This document shows positions 1 to 7,257 of a stretch of 18,728 nucleotides of DNA, piece after piece. The stretch comes from DASSBG01 sp965651365 (GTDB lineage: Bacteria; Pseudomonadota; Gammaproteobacteria; Xanthomonadales; Rhodanobacteraceae). The stretch covers positions 1-18,728 of the forward strand of contig CBFGSA010000051.1 in the NCBI GenBank assembly GCA_965651365.1, in the 5' to 3' direction. The position numbers and the translations under genes are program-made. Below the pieces are notes generated by a model. That model was given only the letters and a program-made list of their open reading frames with translations. It did no database searches and was not told the origin of the DNA. The stretch's first letter is position 1. Every line of letters begins with the position of its first letter.

Positions 1-52
1 GCCGGGCGTTCGCCGGCTGCGAACTGCCACTGGCAGTTCGGTCCGGCTCACC
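1..52 (-). repeat. Gene-end structured repeat, copy A (cut by window start)
   Basis: This matches bases 18569-18620 of copy C at 51 of 52 positions; the single difference is in a predicted hairpin loop. It holds two overlapping inverted repeats: GTTCGC/GCGAAC with a 5-nt loop, and CGAACTGCCA/TGGCAGTTCG (20-29 and 31-40). Read on the minus strand it begins GGTGAGCCGGACC, and the TGA inside that string is the stop codon of the CBS-domain gene. The rest of the element lies outside the window. Confidence 0.85.
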
Positions 53-476
53 CAGAAATATAGTTCTGCAAGTGCTCGATTTCCTCGCTCTGCTCGTCGA
101 TCACGGCCTTGACCAGGTCGCCGATCGAGACCAGGCCGATCAGGCGCTGGTTTTCGAGTACGGGCAGGTGGCGCATGCGCTTGCTGGTGCACAGTTCCAT
201 GCATTCGGCCACGCTGGCTTCGGGGCTGACGGTGATCACGGGCCCGGTCATGATTTCGGCCACGGGCGTGTCGGCCGAGTGGCGGCTCTTGAGGATCACC
301 TTGCGCGCGTAGTCGCGTTCCGACATCAGGCCGGCGAGCGTGTCGCCGTCCATCACCACCAGCGCGCCGATGCCGTGCTCGGCCATGCGCCTGAGGGCGT
401 CCAGTACTGTTTCCGAAGGCTTGGCGGTAATAACGTCACTGCCCTTGCTCTCGAGAAGGTGCTTGACCTGGCGCAT
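48..476 (-). CDS. Two-CBS-domain protein
   Basis: A 142-aa protein made almost entirely of a tandem CBS pair (about residues 10-62 and 74-128). Typical CBS endings are visible: a GLMSERDY-type turn after the first repeat (50-56) and GLVSIGDLV after the second (114-122). CBS pairs form Bateman modules that usually bind adenine nucleotides and regulate a partner; no catalytic domain is fused, so partner and ligand are unknown. The start is supported by GGAGG 7 nt before the ATG. It lies 80 bp after the glycosyltransferase gene on the same strand and may be co-transcribed with it. Its stop codon is inside the structured repeat at 1-52, so the last residues may reflect insertion of that repeat. 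Family certain, role unknown. Confidence 0.93.
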   Translation of the reverse strand: MRQVKHLLESKGSDVITAKPSETVLDALRRMAEHGIGALVVMDGDTLAGLMSERDYARKVILKSRHSADTPVAEIMTGPVITVSPEASVAECMELCTSKRMRHLPVLENQRLIGLVSIGDLVKAVIDEQSEEIEHLQNYISG

Positions 477-556
477 GCGAATCCTCCGATTGGCGAAAAC
501 CCGTTGCGTTCCGAGTGTAGCCGGTTGCTGCTGTCGGCAACAGTGCAGCCGAGCAA

Positions 557-1528
557 TCAGTTCATGCTGACCGTCGGCTTGTTGCTTCGCATGTGTTCGC
601 GGATCAGGTACAGCGGTCGCTGCTTGGTCTCGGCGTAGATGCGGCCGAGGTACTCGCCGATCACGCCCAGGGCCAGAAGCTGTACGCCACCCAGGAACAG
701 AATCACCGTCATCAGCGACGGGTAGCCGCGTACCGGATCGCTCCAGATCAGGGCTTTCAGAATCACCCAGATACCGAAACCGAAAGCCGTCAGCGAGGTC
801 AGCAAACCGGCCCAGGTGGCGATACGCAGGGGCAGGGTGGAGAAGGATGTGATGCCTTCAACCGCGAGGTTCCACAGCCGCCAGTAGTTCCACTTGCTGT
901 GGCCACTGTGGCGGGGATCACGCTGGTAGCGCAGCCCGGTCTGCTCGAAGCCGATCCAGGCGAACAGGCCCTTCATGAAACGCTGACGCTCCGGCAGGCG
1001 CTGCAGGGCGTCCAGGGCGCGCCGTGACAACAGACGGAAATCGCCGGTGTCGCGCGGTATGGGCGTGGCCGACAGACGGCCCATGGCGCGGTAGAAGGCG
1101 GCCGCGGTGAAGCGTTTGAAACGGGTTTCGCCGGCGCGTGATTCGCGTACTGCGTACACCACATCGCTGCCCTGGCGCCACTGCGCCACCAGTTCAGCGA
1201 TCAGTTCGGGTGGATCCTGCAGGTCGGCGTCGATGACCACGACCGCGTCGGCATCGCTGGCTACCTGGTCGAGTCCGGCGCTGAGCGCGGCCTCCTTGCC
1301 GAAATTGCGCGACAGACGCACGCCGTCAATGCACGGATCCCGGGAGCTCAGTTCGCACATCAGCCGCCAGGTGTCGTCGCTGCTGCCGTCGTCAACGTAC
1401 AGTACCGAGCAGTCGAGATCGAGGGCGTTCAGCACGGCCATTAGGCGCAGATGGAAGCTCTCCAGTACGGCCGCCTCGTTGTAGGCGGGCACCACGATGG
1501 TCAGTTTTTGCGTATGCTCGGTAGTCAT
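557..1528 (-). CDS. GtrB/DPM1-like membrane glycosyltransferase, family 2
   Basis: A 323-aa GT-A fold enzyme expected to move a sugar from a nucleotide sugar to a polyprenyl phosphate at the inner membrane. Visible signatures: VVPAYNE near residue 12, VDDGSSDDT (45-53), the metal-binding DADLQDPPE (100-108), DTGDFRLLS (160-168) and QRFMKGL (182-188). Two C-terminal hydrophobic segments (about 233-260 and 270-295) are the usual pair of membrane helices in the GtrB/ArnC/DPM1 group. Its ATG overlaps the mtgA TGA as ATGA, so it is probably translationally coupled to mtgA. No adjacent flippase (GtrA) or acceptor-modifying enzyme is present, so sugar and acceptor cannot be assigned. ArnC or a generic undecaprenyl-phosphate glycosyltransferase are alternatives. 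Confidence 0.93.
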   Translation of the reverse strand: MTTEHTQKLTIVVPAYNEAAVLESFHLRLMAVLNALDLDCSVLYVDDGSSDDTWRLMCELSSRDPCIDGVRLSRNFGKEAALSAGLDQVASDADAVVVIDADLQDPPELIAELVAQWRQGSDVVYAVRESRAGETRFKRFTAAAFYRAMGRLSATPIPRDTGDFRLLSRRALDALQRLPERQRFMKGLFAWIGFEQTGLRYQRDPRHSGHSKWNYWRLWNLAVEGITSFSTLPLRIATWAGLLTSLTAFGFGIWVILKALIWSDPVRGYPSLMTVILFLGGVQLLALGVIGEYLGRIYAETKQRPLYLIREHMRSNKPTVSMN

Positions 1529-2292
1529 GGCCTGCCGGTGCGTGGATGCCGCGGATGCGGCGAGGTTACGTAGGATGTGCCGCCCAGTTGACGCATCTGC
1601 TGTTCAATCCATTGTGCCCGACGTTGAACGTAGTCGGAGGGGCGATTGGCGTGCATCCGCCGTGGGTTGGGCAATACCGCCGCCAGCAGCGCTGCCTGAT
1701 GGGCGTTGACCTGGCTTGCAGGCACGTCGAAGTAGCGCGGTGCGGCGGCGCCGACACCATAGATGCCGTCGCCCAGTTCGGCAATATTGACATACACCTC
1801 CAGAATGCGCCGCTTGGGCCAGGTGGCCTCGATCAGCACAGTGAACCAGGCTTCCAGACCCTTGCGCACGAAGCTGCGTCCGCCCCACAGAAACAGGTTC
1901 TTGGCCGTTTGTTGGCTGATGGTGCTGGCTCCGCGCAGGCGTTCGCCCTGGTCGGCATCGGCAATGGCGTCCTGGATCGCGGATACGTCAAAGCCGTGAT
2001 GAAAGGGAAATTTCTGGTCTTCCGAGGCCACCATCGCCAGCGGAACCTCGGGATTGATCTGCGCCCAGGGCAGCCAGTGGTAATGCAGCTTGAAGTTGCG
2101 ATCGCCATCATGCTGCGCGGCAATGCGCTGCTCCAGCATGAAGGCGCTGGTCGGTGGCGGCACAAAGCGGAAAATCAGCACCGGCAGCCAGCTCAGCACA
2201 ATCAGCGCCGCGGTCAACCACAAGAAAGGCCGCAGCAGCCGCCATTTAAGGCTGCGCTTGCGCGCGGCGTGTCGTTTGCGTCGTTTGGCCAT
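1525..2292 (-). CDS. mtgA: Monofunctional biosynthetic peptidoglycan transglycosylase
   Basis: A 255-aa GT51 enzyme that polymerises lipid II into glycan strands on the periplasmic face of the inner membrane. It has a strongly basic N-terminus (residues 2-21), one membrane helix (about 22-42), and the GT51 motifs in order: ASEDQKFPFHHGFD with catalytic Glu91, GASTISQQ (121-128), KNLFLW (131-136), RKGLEAW (143-149) and EVYVNIAELG (165-174). No transpeptidase domain follows, and the length is typical of MtgA (about 230-260 aa), so this is not a class A PBP. It is first of the minus-strand set mtgA, glycosyltransferase, CBS protein. The ribosome-binding site is weak. Confidence 0.95.
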   Translation of the reverse strand: MAKRRKRHAARKRSLKWRLLRPFLWLTAALIVLSWLPVLIFRFVPPPTSAFMLEQRIAAQHDGDRNFKLHYHWLPWAQINPEVPLAMVASEDQKFPFHHGFDVSAIQDAIADADQGERLRGASTISQQTAKNLFLWGGRSFVRKGLEAWFTVLIEATWPKRRILEVYVNIAELGDGIYGVGAAAPRYFDVPASQVNAHQAALLAAVLPNPRRMHANRPSDYVQRRAQWIEQQMRQLGGTSYVTSPHPRHPRTGRP

Positions 2293-2424
2293 GTAACTAG
2301 CCCGGATTATTCATGCCCGGCCAGTGTACTGGCGTGACTGCAGCACAGGCATGCCGGGCCTCCGGTCGCTGTCGCTTGCCGGCATGGGCTCGCGGAGTCG
2401 GCCTGCGCAGCCTGCGTGCCCGCA
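2293..2424. other. Intergenic region with two inverted repeats
   Basis: This 132-bp gap follows the c-di-GMP gene stop and precedes mtgA on the minus strand. CATGCCGG at 2350-2357 pairs with CCGGCATG at 2379-2386 (8 bp, 21-nt loop). A tighter GCCAGT-GT-ACTGGC repeat lies closer to mtgA. Neither is followed by a T-run on the minus strand, so a classical intrinsic terminator is not supported. Just upstream of mtgA the minus strand reads CATGAATAATCCGGGCTAG; AATAAT could be a -10 box, but no matching -35 was found. Confidence 0.45.
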
Positions 2425-5331
2425 TCACGCGGTTTGCGTATCCGACAACCAGGCCTTGGCCGGTTGCGGTTCGGAATACAGAAAGCCCTGGCCGAACCGG
2501 CAATCCAGTTTTTGCAGCGTGTCGGCCTGTTGTACGGTCTCGATACCCTCGGCAATAACCTGCATGTTTTGCGAGTCGGCCAGCGCCTTGATGGCTCGCA
2601 CGACGGGCGTGCTGCCACGGTCGTCGGCGCGCAGATTGGTTACAAATGAACGGTCGATCTTCAGAGTGTCGATGGGGAACTGGTGCAGGTAGCTCAGCGA
2701 CGAATAGCCGGTACCGAAGTCGTCGAGTGAAATGCCGATGCCCGATTTGCGCAGGGCCTGCAGCGTCTTGCGCACCTGCTGCGGGTTGTCGAGCAGAACG
2801 CGCTCGGTTATTTCGATGCGGATGGCTTCAGGCGGGACATTGTGGCGCGCAAGCTGCGCCATCACCTGCTCGACCAGGCGCGACGAGCGGAAGTGCCTTG
2901 CGGAGAGATTGATGGCCACAAAGCGTCCCTGGCGCGCCAGTTTGGGCGTGACCCCCAGCACCAGGTCAAACATGTGCCAGTCGATCTGCTCTTCCGAGCC
3001 ACTGTCTTCGGCAACCTGAAGAAACATTTCCGGCGACAGTCGGCCACGGGTGGGGTGATTCCAGCGCAGCAGCGCTTCGTAGCCGATGATGTCACCGTCA
3101 GACAGGCGCACGATGGGCTGGAAGAACGGCACAAACTCATTGCGCGTCATGGCACGGCGCAGATCGTTCTCGATTTCCTGCAGGTCGGTGGCCTGCTTGC
3201 GCATCTGCTCGTCGAACAGGGCGTAGCGCTGACGTCCCTCTGCCTTGGCGCGGTACATGGCCGTATCGGCGTCGCGCAACAGTTCCTCGGCACGCCGATA
3301 GTGCGGCGCGGCCATCGCAATGCCTATCGAGGAGGTGGTGTAGAGTTCCTTGATGCCGAGTCGGAACGGGCGGTTGAGGGCGTCGATGATGCGATCGGCA
3401 ACACGGCAGGCTTCGGCGCCGCTGGACACGTTTTCCAGCAGCACGCCGAATTCGTCCCCGCCCAGTCGCGCCACCACGTCCTGGCCCTTGAGGCAACTGC
3501 GGATGCGGCCACCGGCCTGGAACAGCAGATCGTCACCGACCATGTGCCCGACCGAGTCGTTGATGACCTTGAACCGGTCCAGGTCAAGGAACAGCACCGC
3601 AAACTGGCGTGAGGGATCTTGCGTGTACACCTCCAGCGCCGCGCCCATGCGGCGCAGCAGCATGCTGCGGTTGGGCAGCCCGGTCAGGCTGTCGTGCATG
3701 GTCTGGTATTTCAGGCGCTGCTCGATTCGCTCGCTCTTGAGAATCTGCTGGCGCAGATGATGATTGGCTTCGGCCAGTGCCTGGGTGCGGTTGTTGACGC
3801 GCTGTTCCAGTTCGGCATTGGCCCGCTTGAGCGAATCGGCGTTGCGCTTGCGTTCCAGCGCGTTGCCGATGTGATAACCGACAAAGCTCAGCACGTCCTG
3901 ATCGCGCTCGTCGTAACGATGCTCGGCCGAGTAGCTTTGTACCGCCAATACGCCAATCGGCTCGCCGTCGATGGCCAGAGGCACGCCCAGCCAGCAGACC
4001 GAGGTGGTGCCGCTGGACACGATCTTGCCTTCGTGCTGCAGGCGCAGGGTATTGTCGCTGTCGGACAGCAATGCCTTGCCCGTGTGCAGCACATATTCGG
4101 TCAGGCCCTGACCGCGTTTGCGACTGGCCCGCTCAGGGTCGAATTCGTCCACCGAATACGGAAACTCGAGCCGCTCACCATCGCTGCTCAACAAGGCGAT
4201 GTAGAAGTTGCGCGCATACAGCAGGCCGCCGACCACTTCGTGCACGGCGCGGTAGAACACGTCCAGGCCGCTGTTGCTGCCGGCCAGTTCGGCAATGCGA
4301 AACAGAGCTGCCTGCAGGCGCTCACCGCGCTGGCGCTCCAGCACCTGCTGCTTGAGCACGCGATTGGCCTGCTCCAGCGCGCGGGTGCGCTCGGCCACGC
4401 GCTTGCCCAGCTCGATGTGGGCCTGGTGCCGCTCCAGGGTGGTGCGAACGTGCTGGGCGACGTAGGTCAGCAGGGACTTGTCCTCGCGGTGGTAGCGGGC
4501 GTCCTCACGATAGCTTTGCACCACCAGTGCCCCGACCGCCTCGTCACCGTGCATCAGCGGCACGCCCAGCCAGTCGACACAGTCGGGGCCGGCGCCTTGC
4601 AGCGGCCCTGAAACCTGTTCGGCCAGCTCGGCCGGCGAACCCATGAGCGCCTGAGCGTCACGAATGACATACCAGGTGGGCGAATGTTGGTAGCTTTCCA
4701 GCGGATAGTCCCGCTCCGGCTCGGGCGGATCGTCGTCGGCGACATCGACAAAATAGGGAAAGCTGACCGACTTGCGGTCGGCCGAAGTGAACACCAGGTA
4801 GAAGTTGTCGGCATACATCAGACTGCCGATGGTGTGGTGCATGGCGCTCAGGACCGAGTGCATGTCGCGGCTGCTGCTGGCCAGCTCCGCGATCGTGTAC
4901 AAGGCGCGCTGCAGGCGCTCGGCCCGTTCCAGCCGGTGCACCGAGTCGGCCAGATGGCGCATGGCCCGCAGTTGATCGTCGCGGGCACCGAGCAGCCGGG
5001 CGACCAGTCCCAGGCGACGCTCGAACTCGGAGGGGTTCATGCGCTCGGGCAGTTGCACCAGAAGCGCGTTGCGCGACTTGTCACCCAGGGACAGAACCAT
5101 GCTGCCGGCGGGCTGCTCGCCCATGGCGGCGCCGTTCTTGTCGGTTTGCGTGACCGCGATGCGAGCGCCGGGCGCGAGCACGTGCAGAAGTTGACGCCCG
5201 GCCAGGACCAGGGTGCTGCGATCACGACTTTCGAGCAGCTCGACCAACGCCTTTTCGAAGGCGTGGTCCAGCGGCAGCAGGGAGGCTCCGTTGGCTGGAG
5301 TCTCCGCGGCAGATTTGGATCGCTTGCGCAA
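2425..5331 (-). CDS. GAF-GAF-GGDEF-EAL c-di-GMP turnover protein
   Basis: A 968-aa protein with no membrane segment or signal peptide, so probably cytoplasmic. Order: N-terminal region (1-135), GAF1 (about 138-300), coiled-coil linker (300-338), GAF2 (338-493), second coiled linker (495-540), GGDEF domain from HDSLTGLPNR at 546 with GGDEF at 624-628, and EAL domain (about 720-960) with EAL at 752-754. The cyclase motif is intact. The inhibitory I-site is KGQD (617-620) instead of RxxD. The phosphodiesterase keeps its signature residues (NLSARHF, EITERVLL, DDFGTGYSSLSYL, LKIDRSF, EGIET), so both activities are possible. The two GAF domains look like an internal duplication. The start is TTG, preceded by GGAGG; the next Met is at residue 70. 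Signal sensed unknown. Confidence 0.95.
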   Translation of the reverse strand: MRKRSKSAAETPANGASLLPLDHAFEKALVELLESRDRSTLVLAGRQLLHVLAPGARIAVTQTDKNGAAMGEQPAGSMVLSLGDKSRNALLVQLPERMNPSEFERRLGLVARLLGARDDQLRAMRHLADSVHRLERAERLQRALYTIAELASSSRDMHSVLSAMHHTIGSLMYADNFYLVFTSADRKSVSFPYFVDVADDDPPEPERDYPLESYQHSPTWYVIRDAQALMGSPAELAEQVSGPLQGAGPDCVDWLGVPLMHGDEAVGALVVQSYREDARYHREDKSLLTYVAQHVRTTLERHQAHIELGKRVAERTRALEQANRVLKQQVLERQRGERLQAALFRIAELAGSNSGLDVFYRAVHEVVGGLLYARNFYIALLSSDGERLEFPYSVDEFDPERASRKRGQGLTEYVLHTGKALLSDSDNTLRLQHEGKIVSSGTTSVCWLGVPLAIDGEPIGVLAVQSYSAEHRYDERDQDVLSFVGYHIGNALERKRNADSLKRANAELEQRVNNRTQALAEANHHLRQQILKSERIEQRLKYQTMHDSLTGLPNRSMLLRRMGAALEVYTQDPSRQFAVLFLDLDRFKVINDSVGHMVGDDLLFQAGGRIRSCLKGQDVVARLGGDEFGVLLENVSSGAEACRVADRIIDALNRPFRLGIKELYTTSSIGIAMAAPHYRRAEELLRDADTAMYRAKAEGRQRYALFDEQMRKQATDLQEIENDLRRAMTRNEFVPFFQPIVRLSDGDIIGYEALLRWNHPTRGRLSPEMFLQVAEDSGSEEQIDWHMFDLVLGVTPKLARQGRFVAINLSARHFRSSRLVEQVMAQLARHNVPPEAIRIEITERVLLDNPQQVRKTLQALRKSGIGISLDDFGTGYSSLSYLHQFPIDTLKIDRSFVTNLRADDRGSTPVVRAIKALADSQNMQVIAEGIETVQQADTLQKLDCRFGQGFLYSEPQPAKAWLSDTQTA

Positions 5332-5351
5332 AGCCCCTCCGCGGGTGCGGT

Positions 5352-5367
5352 CAGACTGCCAAGTCTG
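5352..5367. promoter_or_regulatory. 16-bp palindrome upstream of the c-di-GMP gene
   Basis: CAGACTGCCAAGTCTG is a perfect 6-bp inverted repeat with a 4-nt centre. It lies 20 bp upstream of the TTG start of the GGDEF-EAL gene, where a repressor site or leader hairpin would act. No regulator can be named. Confidence 0.35.
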
Positions 5368-5490
5368 CGCTATCGGGCCGGTTCATACAATCCCCGCAAG
5401 TCATGCATCGGGTCAGGAGGCGTTGCCTGGCGCTTGATCATTCTGCATTTGGCTGCACAAGAGGTTGTTTTCGCCGAATTTCGTCTGATT

Positions 5491-5521
5491 TTGACAGCTT
5501 TCAGTGGGACATTCGCAAAAT
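5491..5521 (+). promoter_or_regulatory. Candidate sigma-70 promoter for the secreted protein gene
   Basis: A perfect TTGACA -35 box at 5491-5496 is followed, after a long 19-nt spacer, by CAAAAT (5516-5521, 4 of 6 to consensus). It is in the AT-rich part of the gap and faces the 5672 gene, giving a leader of roughly 145 nt. The poor spacing makes this tentative. Confidence 0.3.
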
Positions 5522-5671
5522 TGTTCACACGCTGTTGTTTTTCCGTAAAAAGGAGTACCATCAACCTGCAGTTCCGCGCAGACGCTTTGATCATGCAAGC
5601 TCGGGTTTTGACAGGAACTTTTGCTCCCCGTGCGCAGTCGAATCGTTTGAGCCGGAGTCACTGGAGAATCA

Positions 5672-6703
5672 ATGCGTTGCGCCTTTGCCATTTTGCTAGC
5701 CGTTCTGCTGTCGCCAAGCCTGGCGTCCGCACAGCGTCTTGCGCCTCCGCTGCAGGCGGGCCAGGCGGCGCAAACAGCCGCGACGCAGACGGCGTGGGTG
5801 GTGCCCGTGTGGCAGGCCAGCAACGGTCATTTGATGGCGGCCCTCCCGGACGACGGAGGCTGGCTGCAATCGCCCTTGCGCGTGGTTGCCAACGAACCGG
5901 CTGATCATGCCGACAAGTTACTGAGCCTGGACGGCAACCAGACTTCTGCCGGTCTTGTGCTTGGCGCCGGGTCGCGCCTGTATTCAAGCGTGCGCATCAA
6001 CAGCGTTACCGGTCCCGCTGCCAGCACGCAATCCTGCCAGGGGCTGGCATCGCCGCGGCCCGCCTGCCTGCGTGGCCAGCATCAGACCTGGCGCGGTGGC
6101 GCACTGTCGGGTGGCTATCGCGGCAACGGCCTGCTGATCGATCTGGGCATGGACTGGATGCAGCATGACCCGCGTGATGGCGGTCTGCTGCTGGTGGTGC
6201 CCAATACCGAAAACGCCAGCCTGATGGGCATTCCGTCACAATGGATCGACTCGCTCAACCGCATCCGCGCCAGCGGCAGCCTGCAATTGGGCGACAGCGG
6301 CACCCATCTGGACATGGGCGCCAGCGTCGGCCGCGTGCGCTTGTTGCCCGGTCACTCACGCCTTCCGGGTGGCGATGGTCTGCAACTGTTTTCCGGCTAT
6401 TCGCCGGGCATGGACAGCATCGACCAGAAATCGCTCAGCATCGGGGTCGGTCGGGGTGCGATCAGCGGCAGCATTGTCGGTCGCGTGATGCAGCCAGAAG
6501 GTCCCGGCCGGGCCAATACGGGCCTGATGCAGCAATGGAGCGCCGTCGATCTGGGCATCACGGTTCGCTTGCCGTGGGAAGGCGAAATCAGTTTGGGCGC
6601 ACAAAATCTGTGGTCATCCGGGGATCGGAACAAGTTGCCGAATCCGGATCGGGATTCGGCGCAAAGCCGCATCCCCTACATCCAGTACCACCAGGAACTC
6701 TGA
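5672..6703 (+). CDS. Secreted protein of unknown function
   Basis: A 343-aa protein with a Sec signal peptide: Arg, a hydrophobic stretch rich in Leu/Ala (about 4-17) and an ASA|Q cleavage site near residue 20. The mature part is rich in Gly, Ser and alternating hydrophobic residues (for example SIGVGRGAISGSIVGRVM and VDLGITVRLPWEGEISLGAQ). That suggests beta structure, possibly an outer-membrane barrel, but the C-terminus (YHQEL) lacks the final aromatic residue of typical barrels. Two Cys lie around residues 122-132. The start is supported by GGAG 6 nt before the ATG. A 9-bp inverted repeat sits in the coding sequence 40 bp before the stop. I do not recognise the family; it is upstream of, and not clearly co-transcribed with, the next gene. 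Confidence 0.82.
   Translation: MRCAFAILLAVLLSPSLASAQRLAPPLQAGQAAQTAATQTAWVVPVWQASNGHLMAALPDDGGWLQSPLRVVANEPADHADKLLSLDGNQTSAGLVLGAGSRLYSSVRINSVTGPAASTQSCQGLASPRPACLRGQHQTWRGGALSGGYRGNGLLIDLGMDWMQHDPRDGGLLLVVPNTENASLMGIPSQWIDSLNRIRASGSLQLGDSGTHLDMGASVGRVRLLPGHSRLPGGDGLQLFSGYSPGMDSIDQKSLSIGVGRGAISGSIVGRVMQPEGPGRANTGLMQQWSAVDLGITVRLPWEGEISLGAQNLWSSGDRNKLPNPDRDSAQSRIPYIQYHQEL
6637..6660. repeat. Intragenic hairpin near the 3' end of the secreted-protein gene
   Basis: GCCGAATCC (6637-6645) and GGATTCGGC (6652-6660) are perfect 9-bp inverted copies with a 6-nt loop. They encode part of the Pro/Asp-rich tail. The arm contains GATTCGG, the same kind of unit as the 7-bp arrays elsewhere in the window, so it may be repeat-derived sequence absorbed into the gene. 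Confidence 0.55.
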
Positions 6704-6831
6704 CCAGCCCGAGGATGGGGATCAAGGCTTGCCGCTTCCCTCTCAGCTCGATCACCTGTCATGCTGCACTGGGCGGTGTTGGCAACGAAGTTGCGGAGTC
6801 ATGGCTGTGCCCCTGAACACGGTTTTCCGTC

Positions 6832-7257
6832 ATGACGAAATCTCCCAAGCAGGAACTTGCCGCACTATTTGAGCGAAACGGTTACTTCCGACGGCAAAAT
6901 AGCCAGCGCTTGTCAGCTGAAGGGTCACAACGCTACAAAAAGGGTAGCGAGGTCCGTCTCATGGCCAAGTCGGAGGCAGAGGTCGTGCACATTCGCGAGC
7001 TTCTCAAGGCTCTGGGCTTCTCGTCCGGCCGCCCGTTTGCGAAAGGTCAGCAGTACGGCATCCCCATTTATGGCCGCGAGCAGGTTGCCAGGTTTTCCGC
7101 CTTGGTCGGCAAGCGATCCGCTTGGGGAGCCCCTGATCGAACCCGGCACAGGCGTCATGAGCCGGGCAGGTCCAGCAGCGGCCCGGCTCACGAACAAGCG
7201 TGCCTGACGCTCAGTCGCTCGCAGATGAACCCACGCGGATGCGCAGGTCGCCGCTGA
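6832..7257 (+). CDS. Small basic protein of unknown function, tail possibly not native
   Basis: A 141-aa ORF. The first 95 or so residues look like a real globular protein: charged helix (KQELAALFERNG), RYKKGSEVRLMAKSEAEV, a helix HIRELLKALGF, then GRPFAKGQQYGIPIYGREQVARF. I recall similar short hypothetical proteins in proteobacteria but cannot name a family. From about residue 96 the sequence becomes Arg/His/Pro-rich and low-complexity. Here it runs through a 10-bp hairpin (7158-7190) and then 47 bp antisense into the 3' end of the DUF4097 gene. The ORF may therefore have lost its original stop. The only ATG available is at 6832: an in-frame TGA lies at 6814-6816 and no Shine-Dalgarno is visible. 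A 24-codon ORF (6761-6835) ends in an ATGA overlap with this start. Confidence 0.6.
   Translation: MTKSPKQELAALFERNGYFRRQNSQRLSAEGSQRYKKGSEVRLMAKSEAEVVHIRELLKALGFSSGRPFAKGQQYGIPIYGREQVARFSALVGKRSAWGAPDRTRHRRHEPGRSSSGPAHEQACLTLSRSQMNPRGCAGRR
7158..7190. repeat. 10-bp inverted repeat at the 3' end of the DUF4097 gene
   Basis: TGAGCCGGGC (7158-7167) and GCCCGGCTCA (7181-7190) are exact inverted copies around a 13-nt loop. It lies 20 bp after the DUF4097 gene stop. Read on the minus strand it starts GTGAGCCGGGCC, close to the GTGAGCCGGACC that opens the gene-end repeats, so it may be a reduced relative. There is no T-run, so it is not a standard terminator. Confidence 0.6.

Larger units (their letters stand above)
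5332..5671. other. Divergent regulatory region, AT-rich in the middle
   Basis: A 340-bp gap between divergent genes. About 5440-5600 is visibly more AT-rich than its surroundings, with T- and A-runs near 5535-5552, as expected of promoter DNA. It contains the palindrome at 5352-5367 and a candidate promoter at 5491-5521, listed separately. I found no convincing gene here; a run AAAAAGGAG near 5547-5555 looks like a ribosome-binding site but has no start codon at the right distance. Confidence 0.5.

Noticed and set aside
2293..2312. Insertion-sequence end next to mtgA (TAGCCCGGATTATTCATG)
   Set aside because: The string felt familiar from repeat or IS ends, but no second copy, target duplication or transposase is present in the window.
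3619..4611. 330-codon antisense frame within the c-di-GMP gene
   Set aside because: It lies wholly inside the two-GAF coding region and shows no recognisable domain or ribosome-binding site.
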